A program made the position numbers and the translations under genes. The notes under the pieces were generated by a model. The model was not told the origin of the DNA and made no database searches. It was given only the letters and a program-made list of their open reading frames with translations. From contig NZ_CP150919.1 of the NCBI RefSeq assembly GCF_039909015.1, forward strand, positions 5,246,501 to 5,310,500: DNA of 64,000 nt. The letters run 5' to 3'. Below are positions 1-8,994 of this stretch, piece after piece; the first letter of the stretch is position 1; each line of letters begins with the position of its first letter. The stretch comes from Pseudomonas grandcourensis (lineage in GTDB: Bacteria; Pseudomonadota; Gammaproteobacteria; Pseudomonadales; Pseudomonadaceae).

Positions 1-38
1 AGGGAAACGCCTATCAGGGTAAGCGTGCGAGAGCTCAT
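1..38 (-). CDS. cpaB: Flp pilus assembly protein CpaB/RcpC (N-terminus only)
   Basis: Only the first 12 codons are inside the window, reading MSSRTLTLIGVS. A GGAG SD lies 8 nt upstream of the ATG, and the start is 15 nt after the AAA+ ATPase stop on the same strand. The peptide looks like the start of a CpaB/RcpC inner-membrane segment, and CpaB is a usual member of Tad loci, where it is an accessory factor of the secretin complex. The call rests on this short peptide plus context, so it is tentative. Confidence 0.5.
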   Translation of the reverse strand, partial: MSSRTLTLIGVS

Positions 39-53
39 GTCAGTATCTCCGTA

Positions 54-1382
54 TCAAAGAAAGTTGAGCTGGACGAAGTAGTTGTGCCAGGCCCATTCCA
101 ACTCTTTCGGTGACAGTGGTCCGGAACCGCCCATATAGCGCTGGCGATCGAGTGCCATGTTCAGGAGATCACGGGGGTGGCAGGGCACCAGGGGCATGCC
201 TTCACTTGCATAAAGCCTTTGCAGCACATAACGCAACAGCAGCGGGTCATAGGAAATACCCAGACGCTCGCTTTCCTGACGCCAGATCTTTTCGTACTCC
301 TCGGGCTTCAGGTAACCGAATTGCAGCTTGTAGCCAATCCGGCGAAGGAAGGCCTCATCGGCCAGCTCCAGGGGATTGAGGTTGGTGGAAAACACCAGAA
401 TCAGATCGAACGGCAGCTCGCAATGCCGACCGCCACCCAGGTTGAGGAAATCGCGTTTCTCCTCCATCGGGACGATCCAGCGATTGAACAGCTCGGCAGG
501 CGCCATGCGCTGGCGCCCCATGTCGTCGATGATGAACAGGCCATTGCTGGCCTTGAGCTGCAAGGCGGCCTGGTATTGGCGGGTGAAGGGGTCATAGCGA
601 ACGTCCAGCTGTTCCATGGTCAACTCGCCGCCCGTGATGACGATCGGGCGTTTGCAGCACAGCAGTCGACGGTCGATGCCTTCGTTGAGCATCAGATTGT
701 TCTGTTGAGCGTTATCATCGAGCCGCTGATGCACCTGCGGGTCATAGATCTCGATCACCGACTCGTTGATGACGATGGCATGAGGGACCCAGATGGCCTC
801 GGCGAACAGACGGATCAGCCGACTGCTGACATAAGTCTTGCCGGTACCCGCGGGGCCATAAATCATGATTGCGCGCCCGGAGTTCATTGCCACACCCAGC
901 TGATCGAGCATCCCCTCCGTTAGCACTACGCCCGCGAGGGCATTGCGCATATCGTTGGCGTTGATGCGTCCATGGTGAATGGTCTGCAACTTGATCAGGG
1001 AGCGGTAGGTGCTCACCGGGAAGGGGGCCGCACCGATATAGCCACTGCGCGACAGGGCATCGCGGGCGGCACTGCGACCACGTTCGGTCAGGCCGTAGCG
1101 CAGCATCTGCCCACCCGTTTGACTCACCTGGCCCAGCACTTCGACACGACCATCCTTGCGCAGAAACGCCAGGACCTCTTCAAGTACCGCGCCGGTCAGC
1201 GCCAGGCGGTCCACCAGCCGTGACATGTCTAGCACGCCGGCGTCGTGCAAATGCTTGCACACCAACTCGCCGAGAAAACTGTCGGTCAGACCGGTTTCGC
1301 GGATTGTGCACGGCTGAGGAGCCAGTCGTTGCACCGCTTCCCGCTCATTTGGGAAGGCATCAGTATCAACCATGACGTGCAT
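54..1382 (-). CDS. AAA+ ATPase of the Flp/Tad pilus locus
   Basis: The 442-residue protein has a Walker A motif GPAGTGKT at residues 176-183 and a Walker B FIIDDMG around 283-289, which support ATP binding and hydrolysis. Residues 30-125 are rich in short helices and end in a basic LTERGRSAA segment, resembling a winged-helix domain. There is no signal peptide or membrane segment, so it should be cytoplasmic. It starts 2 nt after the prepilin peptidase gene with a GGGAG SD 7 nt upstream, and precedes cpaB. It is not the secretion ATPase TadA and not the MinD-like TadZ. A role as a pilus-locus remodelling or regulatory ATPase is inferred from position only. Confidence 0.72.
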   Translation of the reverse strand: MHVMVDTDAFPNEREAVQRLAPQPCTIRETGLTDSFLGELVCKHLHDAGVLDMSRLVDRLALTGAVLEEVLAFLRKDGRVEVLGQVSQTGGQMLRYGLTERGRSAARDALSRSGYIGAAPFPVSTYRSLIKLQTIHHGRINANDMRNALAGVVLTEGMLDQLGVAMNSGRAIMIYGPAGTGKTYVSSRLIRLFAEAIWVPHAIVINESVIEIYDPQVHQRLDDNAQQNNLMLNEGIDRRLLCCKRPIVITGGELTMEQLDVRYDPFTRQYQAALQLKASNGLFIIDDMGRQRMAPAELFNRWIVPMEEKRDFLNLGGGRHCELPFDLILVFSTNLNPLELADEAFLRRIGYKLQFGYLKPEEYEKIWRQESERLGISYDPLLLRYVLQRLYASEGMPLVPCHPRDLLNMALDRQRYMGGSGPLSPKELEWAWHNYFVQLNFL

Positions 1383-1384
1383 GA

Positions 1385-1915
1385 CTAAACTCCCAATCCA
1401 CTGGCAATGAGTTGCCAGTAGATGCTGCCCAGCGTGCCGAGCAAAATTGCAACTGAGTAAGGAAAAGGCTTGCCGGCTACTTCATCCGAAGTTGGCGCCA
1501 GATAAGCCTGCGCCCTTAGAATCAACCAATAACGCCCCAGGGTCTGAAACAATTGACCGCGATACAGCACTATCAAAAAACCGCACACGCCGCCGGCTAT
1601 CAAACTGAACATTGCAGCCCACAACGCGAAATGGAATGGTAGAAAACTGCCGACCATGGCCATCAACTTGACGTCACCGGCGGCCATGCCACCGAAGGCG
1701 TACATGGGCAGGAACAGCGCAAAACAGATCAGAATGCCCAACAGGCTGTCACCCAATCCACTGATGCCACCCGAATACATTTGAGCCCCCAGCCCCAGGG
1801 CAAGCCCCAACAAGACCAGCATGTTGGGAATACGGTGGCGAAGCAGATCGCTCACCACCGCGACGCCCAGCAGTCCTAGCAGTACAGCTGTCGACACCAG
1901 CAATTCCATGGACAT
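1385..1915 (-). CDS. Prepilin peptidase, A24 family (TadV/CpaA type)
   Basis: This 176-residue, almost wholly hydrophobic inner-membrane protein has the two catalytic aspartates of A24 aspartyl prepilin peptidases: D23 in VVSDLLRHRIPN and D81 in AAGDVKLM. It lacks the large N-terminal methyltransferase domain and zinc cysteines of PilD, which is normal for the short TadV/CpaA type. It lies directly downstream of two Flp pilin genes and should cleave their leaders before the LTIVEY motif. An SD GGGGAG lies 7-8 nt before the first ATG; a second in-frame ATG is two codons later. Confidence 0.88.
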   Translation of the reverse strand: MSMELLVSTAVLLGLLGVAVVSDLLRHRIPNMLVLLGLALGLGAQMYSGGISGLGDSLLGILICFALFLPMYAFGGMAAGDVKLMAMVGSFLPFHFALWAAMFSLIAGGVCGFLIVLYRGQLFQTLGRYWLILRAQAYLAPTSDEVAGKPFPYSVAILLGTLGSIYWQLIASGLGV

Positions 1916-1942
1916 GGCACGTCTCCCCTGACGGGACTATCG

Positions 1943-2134
1943 TTAGCAGCCAGTACCTTTGACCGCAGTGCACAGCGCTGTGATCTTGGTGTTCACCTCG
2001 CCGCCCAAAGTTACAAACATTGCGGCAACAGCTACCGTAACTAACCCACCGGCAACGGCGTACTCCACAATGGTCAGGCCATCTTCATCTTTGACGAACT
2101 TGCTTATCGAAGTTCTGATTGCTTGCAGAGTCAT
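1943..2134 (-). CDS. flp: Flp family type IVb pilin (copy 2)
   Basis: This 63-residue class IVb prepilin has a basic leader ending in DEDG, then LTIVEY, with the conserved Glu at +5 and Tyr at +6 after the expected cleavage behind G19. A hydrophobic helix follows (residues 20-44). The C-terminus carries cysteines C55 and C63, which could form a small disulfide loop. The ATG at 2134 is preceded by GTGAGGT and gives the same length as the upstream paralogue; longer upstream starts in frame have no support. It differs from that paralogue at 11 of 63 residues. Mature monomers would polymerise into the Tad pilus. Confidence 0.9.
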   Translation of the reverse strand: MTLQAIRTSISKFVKDEDGLTIVEYAVAGGLVTVAVAAMFVTLGGEVNTKITALCTAVKGTGC

Positions 2135-2224
2135 TTTTGTGTACCTCACTTCAGCGACCATACGGCTCAGAAAGTACATTGGCGGGGACAGCGCGAAGCG
2201 CCCCGCCACCGTGAGTTGCAATCA

Positions 2225-2416
2225 TCAGCAGCCACTACCTTTGACCGCCGTGCACAGCGCTGTGATCTTGGTGTTCACGTTGGTACCCAAAGTCACAAAC
2301 ATTGCGGCGACAGCCACCGTAATCAGCCCACCGGCCACCGCGTATTCCACAATGGTCAGGCCGTCTTCGTCTTTGACGAATTTCACTACCGAAGCCTTGA
2401 TTGTTTGCATGATCAT
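2225..2416 (-). CDS. flp: Flp family type IVb pilin (copy 1)
   Basis: This first gene of the visible Tad cluster encodes a 63-residue prepilin with DEDG before LTIVEY, a hydrophobic helix, and cysteines C55 and C63. A strong SD (GAGGTGG) sits 6 nt before the ATG at 2416; an upstream in-frame GTG overlaps that SD and is unlikely. The second pilin follows after 90 nt. The conserved core (residues 12-31 and 47-60) is identical in both, and changes cluster in the leader and at residues 45-46, pointing to a tandem duplication followed by drift. Which copy is the major pilin cannot be told from sequence. Confidence 0.9.
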   Translation of the reverse strand: MIMQTIKASVVKFVKDEDGLTIVEYAVAGGLITVAVAAMFVTLGTNVNTKITALCTAVKGSGC

Positions 2417-2822
2417 TTTGCCCACCTCACTCGAATGTTGTTTTTTCTGAGGCAGTACTTTCTGCGCTGCCTGAGTGCAACACTAGTCAGGTGCAAGGCA
2501 TGGGCGTTAGGAAGATTTTGCACATCGATAGGACTTTTTTGCGGGGCGGCCGAATACGAGACGTTGGCCGTTGCACTGGTAAGGAGGGTGAAAACAAGGC
2601 ATTGAAACGCAAAGGCAATTGCCATTGATTCACAAGCGACAGGCGGCTCAACCCGGGTTTGCCGACAACACACAAGCAAACACTCGTCCCGGGCAACCTT
2701 CCAGGAGACTCATAGAGCGAAAGGAACTAAAAATCGCCTGTTCTATCGGGATTAAATCTGCAAAGTGATATCACTTTGGTAATACTGGCGATGAGAGTCA
2801 CTAGAACCCCCAGAGTAGAGAC
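2417..2822. other. Intergenic region between Flp pilins and AraC regulator
   Basis: These 406 bases separate the divergent pilin operon and AraC-type regulator gene and must hold both promoters. It is A/T-richer than the flanks near 2720-2790. No convincing consensus sigma-70 or sigma-54 promoter was found by eye for the pilin side. Short reading frames here have poor codon use and no SD. Confidence 0.6.
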
Positions 2823-3692
2823 ATGACGTCCATTTTGACCCAAAGGCCATCGCTCCTGTGGTTCGATCTGACTCATGATCGGTCCACGAAAGAACTCGTC
2901 ACGCAGTTCGAGGACGCCTGCGATTGCAAACTGGCAAAAAACTCCGTGCTGCCCATCAGGGAGCACGCAGACATGATCTGCATCCACTTTGATCGCCCCG
3001 ACACTCCAGGCTTGAGGTTATTGCTGGAGATCAAACGCACCACCCCCACCATTCCGATCACCATGTTTACCGTGCAGCACTCCGAGGAGCTGGCGGTATG
3101 GGCCATGCGCTCCAGCGTCTGGGAATACATGGTGCTCCCACTCTCGCCCACCGAGAGGAAGCGTTACCTGACGGCGGTGATGCAGCTCTGCGAGCTGCGA
3201 CGAAATGCCAACGGCCAGGGCAAGACATCGCAGATCGACCACTCGCCGACCCTGCCGGACAGCATCCGGCTGACCTCAGGACATCAAAAACACCAGGCGC
3301 TGACTAATGTCATGCTGTACATCGAACAGCACTTTCGAGACAGCATCGATCAGAGGGATCTGGCGCAGCGCTGCGGCATGACGACATTTCGCTTCAGCCG
3401 CCTGTTCAAGGAAACCAATGGGCTTGGCTTCACCGACTACATCCTGAACAAGCGCATGAACTTCGCCAAAGACCTGCTCGACAACAGCCAGATGCCGATT
3501 ACCAGCATCGGCTATGAGGCCGGCTTCAAGGATCCTTCCTACTTTGCCCGTGCCTTCAAGCAGTTCGCCAACTGTACGCCCAGCGAATACCGCCTGGCAC
3601 GCCAACTCAAAGCGGCTGCAGCTGCGCAACTGGTAGAGGATGAGAAAACCACTGAAGCGCTCGAAAGCCTGGTGCAAAGCCTCAGCGGTTGA
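2823..3692 (+). CDS. AraC family regulator with receiver-like N-terminal domain
   Basis: The C-terminal part (about residues 155-265) is a two-helix-turn-helix AraC/XylS DNA-binding domain, with DLAQRCGMTTFRFSRLFKE and the signature helix YEAGFKDPSYFARAFKQF. The N-terminal 120 residues look like a response-regulator receiver fold. An Asp in ICIHFDRPD sits at the phosphorylation position, but the acidic pair is degenerate (LWFDLTHD) and the invariant Lys is replaced (VLPLS), so phosphorylation is doubtful. The protein is 289 residues and is divergent from the pilin genes, so it may control them. A bidirectional terminator follows. Confidence 0.8.
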   Translation: MTSILTQRPSLLWFDLTHDRSTKELVTQFEDACDCKLAKNSVLPIREHADMICIHFDRPDTPGLRLLLEIKRTTPTIPITMFTVQHSEELAVWAMRSSVWEYMVLPLSPTERKRYLTAVMQLCELRRNANGQGKTSQIDHSPTLPDSIRLTSGHQKHQALTNVMLYIEQHFRDSIDQRDLAQRCGMTTFRFSRLFKETNGLGFTDYILNKRMNFAKDLLDNSQMPITSIGYEAGFKDPSYFARAFKQFANCTPSEYRLARQLKAAAAAQLVEDEKTTEALESLVQSLSG

Positions 3693-3714
3693 TCCGGTTT
3701 TTTACGCGCAAACA

Positions 3715-3741
3715 AAAACGCCGCTCAATGAGCGGCGTTTT
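3715..3741. terminator. Bidirectional rho-independent terminator
   Basis: A perfect CGCCGCTCA/TGAGCGGCG inverted repeat is flanked by A-run and T-run. It can end the AraC-type gene on the plus strand and the tRNA transcript on the minus strand. Confidence 0.85.
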
Positions 3742-3750
3742 CGTTAAATA

Positions 3751-3826
<76 letters not shown>

Positions 3827-3829
3827 AAA

Positions 3830-3905
3830 TGGCGTCCCCTAGGGGACTCGAACCCCTGTTACCGCCGTGAAAGGGCGGTGTCCTAGGCCACTAGACGAAG
3901 GGGAC
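3830..3905 (-). tRNA. tRNA-Glu (TTC), distal copy
   Basis: The 76-nt tRNA starts GTCCCCTTCGTCTAG, has anticodon loop CTTTCAC (TTC), T-loop GTTCGAG and encoded CCA. It is 3 nt upstream of tRNA-Gly in transcription order and identical to the proximal copy. Confidence 0.97.
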
Positions 3906-4009
3906 ACGCTACCCGGAACACATGGTGTGTGTTTCGGTGTCCAGAGCCGCATCCGAAGACTTGGTTCTGGTTTCACTCAGCCCTGCCCGAAAGCAACGCT
4001 GTTTAAAAT

Positions 4010-4085
<76 letters not shown>

Positions 4086-4087
4086 AT

Positions 4088-4163
4088 TGGCGTCCCCTAG
4101 GGGACTCGAACCCCTGTTACCGCCGTGAAAGGGCGGTGTCCTAGGCCACTAGACGAAGGGGAC
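4088..4163 (-). tRNA. tRNA-Glu (TTC), proximal copy
   Basis: First gene of the tRNA transcript, 76 nt with encoded CCA and anticodon TTC, identical to 3830-3905. A strong sigma-70 promoter lies about 60 bp upstream. Confidence 0.97.
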
Positions 4164-4536
4164 ACACGTACAACATTCACTCCCTGCTTCGTTTCGCTGT
4201 GTGCTTTACGCTGCAAGTGGCGCGCATTCTATGGATGGATTGAGAGGTCGTCAACCCCCTGATATAAATTTATTTAAATCAATGACTTCGCCCTGCTTTT
4301 GAGAGCCATTGCGGTTTTTCCGCTGCCCGGCGTTTGACGCCTATATTCTGGCACCCGCCAAGACGTTATAGTCCACCGGGTGATGGCAATCTGTATATCG
4401 AGTGCCATCATTTATAGAAGCGGGGCTCCGGCCGATATAAGTACAAGCATGTCCGATCCAACCCGTCGTGCGGGCCTGGGCGCTCAAATGCCAAGCCACC
4501 AGACTCGCATGCGCAACCTATAAAGAGGTCTTACCG
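4164..4536. other. Intergenic region: tRNA promoter and leader of the membrane-protein gene
   Basis: These 373 bases hold the minus-strand tRNA promoter (4226-4254). At 4381-4410 there is an 8-bp inverted repeat, TGATGGCA/TGCCATCA, with a 14-nt loop. It lies about 130 bp upstream of the plus-strand gene and could be an operator or leader hairpin. No other gene was seen. Confidence 0.6.
4226..4254 (-). promoter_or_regulatory. Sigma-70 promoter of the tRNA Glu-Gly array
   Basis: On the minus strand, TTGACG (4249-4254) and TAGAAT (4226-4231) are separated by exactly 17 bp and followed by a GCGCGCC discriminator. A GC-rich discriminator is typical of stable-RNA promoters under stringent control, a point of interest since relA is also in this window. 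Confidence 0.85.
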
Positions 4537-5307
4537 GTGACGCCACTCATGATCACCCTGCTAGTTGTAGCCGGGATCGCACTGTTGATCGCCATTGGCT
4601 ACATGAACCATGTGGTGGAAAACAACAAGCTGGAAAAGGCCCGTACCAAGATTGAACTCAACGATCGCCTGCGACGCTGCGGCGAAATCACCGAGACGTT
4701 CCCCGGCCAGCTGATGACCCCGGCCCTCAAGCTGCTGTTGGCCCGCCTGGAACTGAACGTCTGCCGGCGCCTGCTTAACCTGGAGAAATCCAGCGCCAAC
4801 CTCAAGGCACGGATCGCCGAACTGGAGGCCCTTGTCGGCCAGGGTGAATCCATCCCGGTCAACAATCCGCCGGCACCGATCCAGACCGAAGCCAAGGCCA
4901 AGGATGTCCGTTTCCTGCTCGAAGCCCTGCACGGCCAGATTACCCGCGCGGCACAGGACGGCTTCTTGCCCCCTAACGAAGCCAAGCGCTGGATTCGTGA
5001 AGTGCGCCACATCCTGGTGCTGCTGCACATCGAGTTCTTCAACAACCTCGGCCAGCACTCCCTGCAACAGAATCAGCCCGGGCAGGCTCGCCTGGCATTC
5101 GAGCGCGGCGTGCAATACCTGCGCAAACAACAGGAGCCACAGGTCTACGCCGAGCAACTCCAGTACCTGGAAAAACTCCTGGCCCGCGCCAACGACCAGG
5201 TCATGGATCGCATCGCGCCGGTCGAAGGCGAGGTCAACCAGTTGACCGAAGGCCTCAAAGACGTCGAGGCCGATGCGGACTGGAAAAAGAAAGCGATCTA
5301 CGACTGA
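4537..5307 (+). CDS. Membrane-anchored protein with helical repeat region, function unknown
   Basis: The 256-residue protein has one N-terminal transmembrane helix (MITLLVVAGIALLIAIGYM), then a long soluble helical region. The C-terminal half (HSLQQNQPGQARLAFERGVQYL) resembles a tetratricopeptide-like helix pair. It is probably an inner-membrane protein with a cytoplasmic or periplasmic helical domain, as no signal-peptidase site is seen. The GTG at 4537 is chosen because AGAGG lies 9 nt upstream; a further upstream ATG has no SD. It is monocistronic and followed by a terminator. I do not recognise a named family. Confidence 0.75.
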   Translation: MTPLMITLLVVAGIALLIAIGYMNHVVENNKLEKARTKIELNDRLRRCGEITETFPGQLMTPALKLLLARLELNVCRRLLNLEKSSANLKARIAELEALVGQGESIPVNNPPAPIQTEAKAKDVRFLLEALHGQITRAAQDGFLPPNEAKRWIREVRHILVLLHIEFFNNLGQHSLQQNQPGQARLAFERGVQYLRKQQEPQVYAEQLQYLEKLLARANDQVMDRIAPVEGEVNQLTEGLKDVEADADWKKKAIYD

Positions 5308-5320
5308 TCAGCGAAAACAC

Positions 5321-5351
5321 AAAAGCCACCCAGCAGAGGTGGCTTTTTTTT
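5321..5351 (+). terminator. Rho-independent terminator
   Basis: AAGCCACC and GGTGGCTT stem with a 7-nt loop and a run of eight T. It ends the preceding plus-strand gene; the minus-strand chemoreceptor gene converges on it. Confidence 0.88.
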
Positions 5352-5370
5352 GGTCTGGCCGATGATCAGT

Positions 5371-7335
5371 TCAAAGCCTGAAATGCCCCACCATCCCCTT
5401 CAGTTCAACCCCAAGCTGCGCCAACTGGATACTGGACGCGGCATTGCCCTGCATCGCCAGCGATGACTGATCGGCACTGGCGCGAATGCTGGTGACACTG
5501 CGGTTGATCTCCTCGGCCACCGAGCTCTGCTCCTCGGCCGCCGCTGCAATCTGCTGGTTCATCTGCTGGATCAGCGACACCGCCGCCGCAATGCTTCCCA
5601 ACGCACTCTCGGTCTGCAAGGCATCGCTGACTGCCAGCTTCACCAGCTCGCCACTGCTCTGGATCTGCTGCACCGACGACTGCGCCGCCGTGCGCAAGGC
5701 GCTGACCAGGCGTTCAATTTCTTCGGTCGATTGCTGGGTTCGCTTGGCCAACGCACGCACTTCATCGGCCACCACGGCAAAGCCCCTGCCCTGCTCGCCG
5801 GCCCGGGCCGCCTCGATCGCCGCGTTCAATGCCAGCAGGTTGGTCTGCTCCGCCACGCTTTTGATCACACTCAAAACCGTGCCGATATTCTGGATTTCCG
5901 CACTCAGGCTTTCGATGCTCGAACTGGCCGAGGCGGCCGAGTCCGCCAGTTGCTCGATCCGCGCCATGCTCTGGCGCACCACCAGCTGACCACTTTCAAC
6001 CTTGCCGTCAGCCGTTTGCGCAGCCAATGCCGCTTCTTCGGCATTGCGCGCGACATCATGCACCGTGGCCGTCATCTGATTCATTGCGGTGGCGACCTGT
6101 TCGGTTTCCTCCTTCTGCGTGCTGACTTCGAGATTGGTCTGTTCAGTCACCGCCGACAACGATTGGGCGGAAGTCGCCAACTGCTCGATACCCGACTGCA
6201 AGCCGCTGACTATATGGCTGAGCCCCGCGCCCATTTGTTGCATTGCCTGCATCAACTGGCCGATTTCGTCACGGCGTGTCACGTCAATGGTCGCACTCAA
6301 GTCCCCGGAGGCAATCTGCTGCGCCACCTGAATCACACGGCGCAGCGGTGCCACGATCAACCGGGTGATGAACCACGCGGCAACCAGCCCGACCAGTAAT
6401 GCCAGCGCGGAAGAGCCAATGATAAGCAGCGAGTTCTTTTTCAGTTCAGCCTGCATCGCCAGGTCTTGCGCGACATAAGCCTGATCCACCCGCTCGACCA
6501 CTTGGGCTGCGCGCTGATGCAATTGTTGATAGACGGTTTTTTCCTGCTCCAGCAGGCCGGTGTACTCGGCGAGCTTGTCACTGAAACTGGCGATATGGCC
6601 TGTGACCTCATTGAGGACGGTCTGATACCCCTCGTCCTTGACCGTGGTCTTGAGCTGCTCGGCCTGGGTCAATGCCTGGCTGGCCTGTTCGATCTTGCCC
6701 TGCCCGGCGCTGTCGTCGCCTTTGCGGCTTTGATCCAGGCGCACGCGGGCTTCATTCATGGCTTGCAGCATCAAGCGTGAAACCTGGCTGACCTGGCTGG
6801 CCTGCTCAAGGAATTGCGCACCGTCCTTGCCTTCGGAATCCTTCAGCGTATAGGCGCCGTCATCGGCGAGCCCGGACTGCAATACATCAAGATTATTGGC
6901 CACGCTGGACACCGACCAACTGGCCATTTCCAGGGCCAGATCCTTGGCCTGGGTGAGCGAGACGAATTCGTCGAAAGCCTTGCGATAGGCACCCAGAGAC
7001 TGTTCGACATCATTCATCACCGGCACGTTGGCCGCCGACGCGGCCTTGAGCTGGCCGGCCAGGGCGATCAAGCCATCGACGCCCTCATGCAGGGCATCGA
7101 CGGTTTTCGGATTGCCGTGCAAGGCGTACTCCTGCTCCAGCAGCCGCACCTTGAGCAGACCGCTGTTAAGCGATGACATCTGCTTGAGCCCGTCGAAGCG
7201 CTGGCTGATGGTTTGCAGGGACCAAACACCAATGCCCGCCACCACTGCGGTCAACAACAGCACCAGGACAAACCCGACACCCAGTTTTTTCGCCATACCG
7301 AGGTTGGCAAAACGTCCTTGCACGGCCGAATTCAT
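5371..7335 (-). CDS. Methyl-accepting chemotaxis protein with long periplasmic helical sensor
   Basis: The 654-residue chemoreceptor has TM1 at about 17-37, a periplasmic all-helical region of about 260 residues, TM2 at about 302-324, a HAMP domain and a cytoplasmic signalling domain with the conserved hairpin tip ([29 protein letters not shown]). The length and helical make-up of the sensor fit the helical bimodular (HBM) class, which in Pseudomonas includes TCA-intermediate receptors; the ligand here is inferred only. The start at 7335 has AGGGGA 8 nt upstream. No CheW-binding pentapeptide is seen at the end, which is FRL. Confidence 0.93.
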   Translation of the reverse strand: MNSAVQGRFANLGMAKKLGVGFVLVLLLTAVVAGIGVWSLQTISQRFDGLKQMSSLNSGLLKVRLLEQEYALHGNPKTVDALHEGVDGLIALAGQLKAASAANVPVMNDVEQSLGAYRKAFDEFVSLTQAKDLALEMASWSVSSVANNLDVLQSGLADDGAYTLKDSEGKDGAQFLEQASQVSQVSRLMLQAMNEARVRLDQSRKGDDSAGQGKIEQASQALTQAEQLKTTVKDEGYQTVLNEVTGHIASFSDKLAEYTGLLEQEKTVYQQLHQRAAQVVERVDQAYVAQDLAMQAELKKNSLLIIGSSALALLVGLVAAWFITRLIVAPLRRVIQVAQQIASGDLSATIDVTRRDEIGQLMQAMQQMGAGLSHIVSGLQSGIEQLATSAQSLSAVTEQTNLEVSTQKEETEQVATAMNQMTATVHDVARNAEEAALAAQTADGKVESGQLVVRQSMARIEQLADSAASASSSIESLSAEIQNIGTVLSVIKSVAEQTNLLALNAAIEAARAGEQGRGFAVVADEVRALAKRTQQSTEEIERLVSALRTAAQSSVQQIQSSGELVKLAVSDALQTESALGSIAAAVSLIQQMNQQIAAAAEEQSSVAEEINRSVTSIRASADQSSLAMQGNAASSIQLAQLGVELKGMVGHFRL

Positions 7336-7443
7336 TGCACTTAGTCCCCTGCCAAAGTCTGTAGACGCAGATTCGCAACGGGCCAGTGGCAACACAAGGC
7401 TCTGGCGCCGGAATAATGGCAAAAAGCTACGCCAACGTCGTTT

Positions 7444-8829
7444 TCAGAACGCTTGAGGTCGATCCCGGGCAGTGGCCTGAAAGAACGCCCGGGCACGCGG
7501 ATCGCAGGCATATGCCACGTTGATACGCTGCCAGTCACTGGCCTCCCCCGAGGGGTTGAAGGCTGTCTTCGATGACAGCAGTACACCCAGACGCCGGGCG
7601 TGGGTCCGCAGCTGATCGAAGTCGGACATTCGTGATCGTGCCCAGATGAACAGGCCTCCCGCCGGCTTGCCGAACACTTCCCATTCGGCATCTTCCAGCA
7701 ATTGCAGCACCGCCAGCCGGTCGCTGCTCAAGCGTTGGCGCTGACGCTGCACCAGTTTGCGGTAGGCACCGTTAGCCAACAGGCACGCCAGCACCGATTC
7801 GCAAAATCGCGAAGCGCCCATGCCACTGATCATCTTGACCTCGGCCATGCGCGTAATGACTTCGGCATCGGCCACCACGAAACCCACCCGCAAGGAACTG
7901 CTGAGTGTCTTGGAAAAGCTGCCTACGTAGATCACGTCGTCGTCCAGCGCAGCCAGTCGCATACCGGAACCACTGTGCAGATCCGCATAGACGTCGTCTT
8001 CGATCACCTGCACACCAAAGGTCCTCGCCAGCTGCAGCACGCGGCGCGCCACCACCGGTGCAAGGCTGCTGCCGGTCGGGTTGTGATAGAAGCTATTGAT
8101 GATCATCCCTTGAGGCCGGTGTTTGACCAGCACCGATTCGAGCACGTCCACGTCCGGCCCGCGCGGCGTTCGCGGTACCTCGACCATGTGGATGCCGTGC
8201 AGCCTGAGCAGGTCGAACAGCACCGGATAACCGGGACTCTCCACGACCACACAGTCACCGGCCTTGAACAGTGTCCGCACGATCAGGTCGAGCCCCTGAC
8301 TGGCACCCGCCGTGGTCATGATCCGGTTGTCCTGCGCCCGGATATCCAGCTGCCGAAGGTGCTTGAGGATCTGTTGTCGCAAGGCCGGCAAACCTAGCGG
8401 CGTGCTGTAGTTGAACAGGCTGGCCGTGTCGGTACGACTGACTTGCCGAATCGCGTAAATCAGATCGTCTGTCTCGCGCCAGCTTTCAGGCAGCCCGCCA
8501 CAGCCCAGCCTCAACTCAGTCGAACAGGGCCCGATCCCGGGGTCAGCCCCCTCGAACCAGACAGGCTCGTGCTTTGCGCCTGTGGCCAATGCCGGGTCGG
8601 CAACCGCATAGCCGGCGCCATGACCTGACACCAGCATCCCTTGCGTCACCAGACGTTCACAGGCCTGAACGACGCTTACCTGACTGAGCAAATTGACCCG
8701 CGCGATCTGTCGCACCGAAGGCAGGCGCGTACCGGGCGATACCCCGCTGGAATGAAGCCAGCAGGTCAGCGCGTCAACAATTTGCTGTACGACGGGCACC
8801 AGCGCCTGTCGGTCGATTCTCAATTCCAT
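7444..8829 (-). CDS. MocR/PdxR-type GntR regulator with aminotransferase domain
   Basis: The N-terminal 75 residues form a GntR winged helix (PGTRLPSVRQIARVNLLSQVSVVQACERLVTQG). Residues 100-450 are a fold-type I aminotransferase-like domain with the PLP-binding GSFSKTLSSSLRVG lysine and an NPTG motif. Such proteins are PLP- or amino-acid-responsive transcription factors rather than enzymes. An AGGAG SD is 11 nt before this ATG; a TTG two codons upstream would have 5-nt spacing and is an alternative start. It follows the SDR gene on the same strand after 165 nt. The regulon is unknown. Confidence 0.88.
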   Translation of the reverse strand: MELRIDRQALVPVVQQIVDALTCWLHSSGVSPGTRLPSVRQIARVNLLSQVSVVQACERLVTQGMLVSGHGAGYAVADPALATGAKHEPVWFEGADPGIGPCSTELRLGCGGLPESWRETDDLIYAIRQVSRTDTASLFNYSTPLGLPALRQQILKHLRQLDIRAQDNRIMTTAGASQGLDLIVRTLFKAGDCVVVESPGYPVLFDLLRLHGIHMVEVPRTPRGPDVDVLESVLVKHRPQGMIINSFYHNPTGSSLAPVVARRVLQLARTFGVQVIEDDVYADLHSGSGMRLAALDDDVIYVGSFSKTLSSSLRVGFVVADAEVITRMAEVKMISGMGASRFCESVLACLLANGAYRKLVQRQRQRLSSDRLAVLQLLEDAEWEVFGKPAGGLFIWARSRMSDFDQLRTHARRLGVLLSSKTAFNPSGEASDWQRINVAYACDPRARAFFQATARDRPQAF

Positions 8830-8994
8830 GAGCAAGCAAACTCCTGTTGATTTTGCGAGAAGCAGTTAATCACAGGAACGTTCGAAGACATGTGCGACAA
8901 CGCCGCCAAAACCCTTTGCTCTAATCATTTGAAACACATTGCCTGGCCCTTTAGCGGAACCAAAAAACCTGTGGGAGCGGCGGTGCGGCGCTTT

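Noticed and set aside
2413..2696. Short open frames in the pilin/AraC intergenic region
   Set aside because: No SD and mixed composition; they overlap the expected promoter region.
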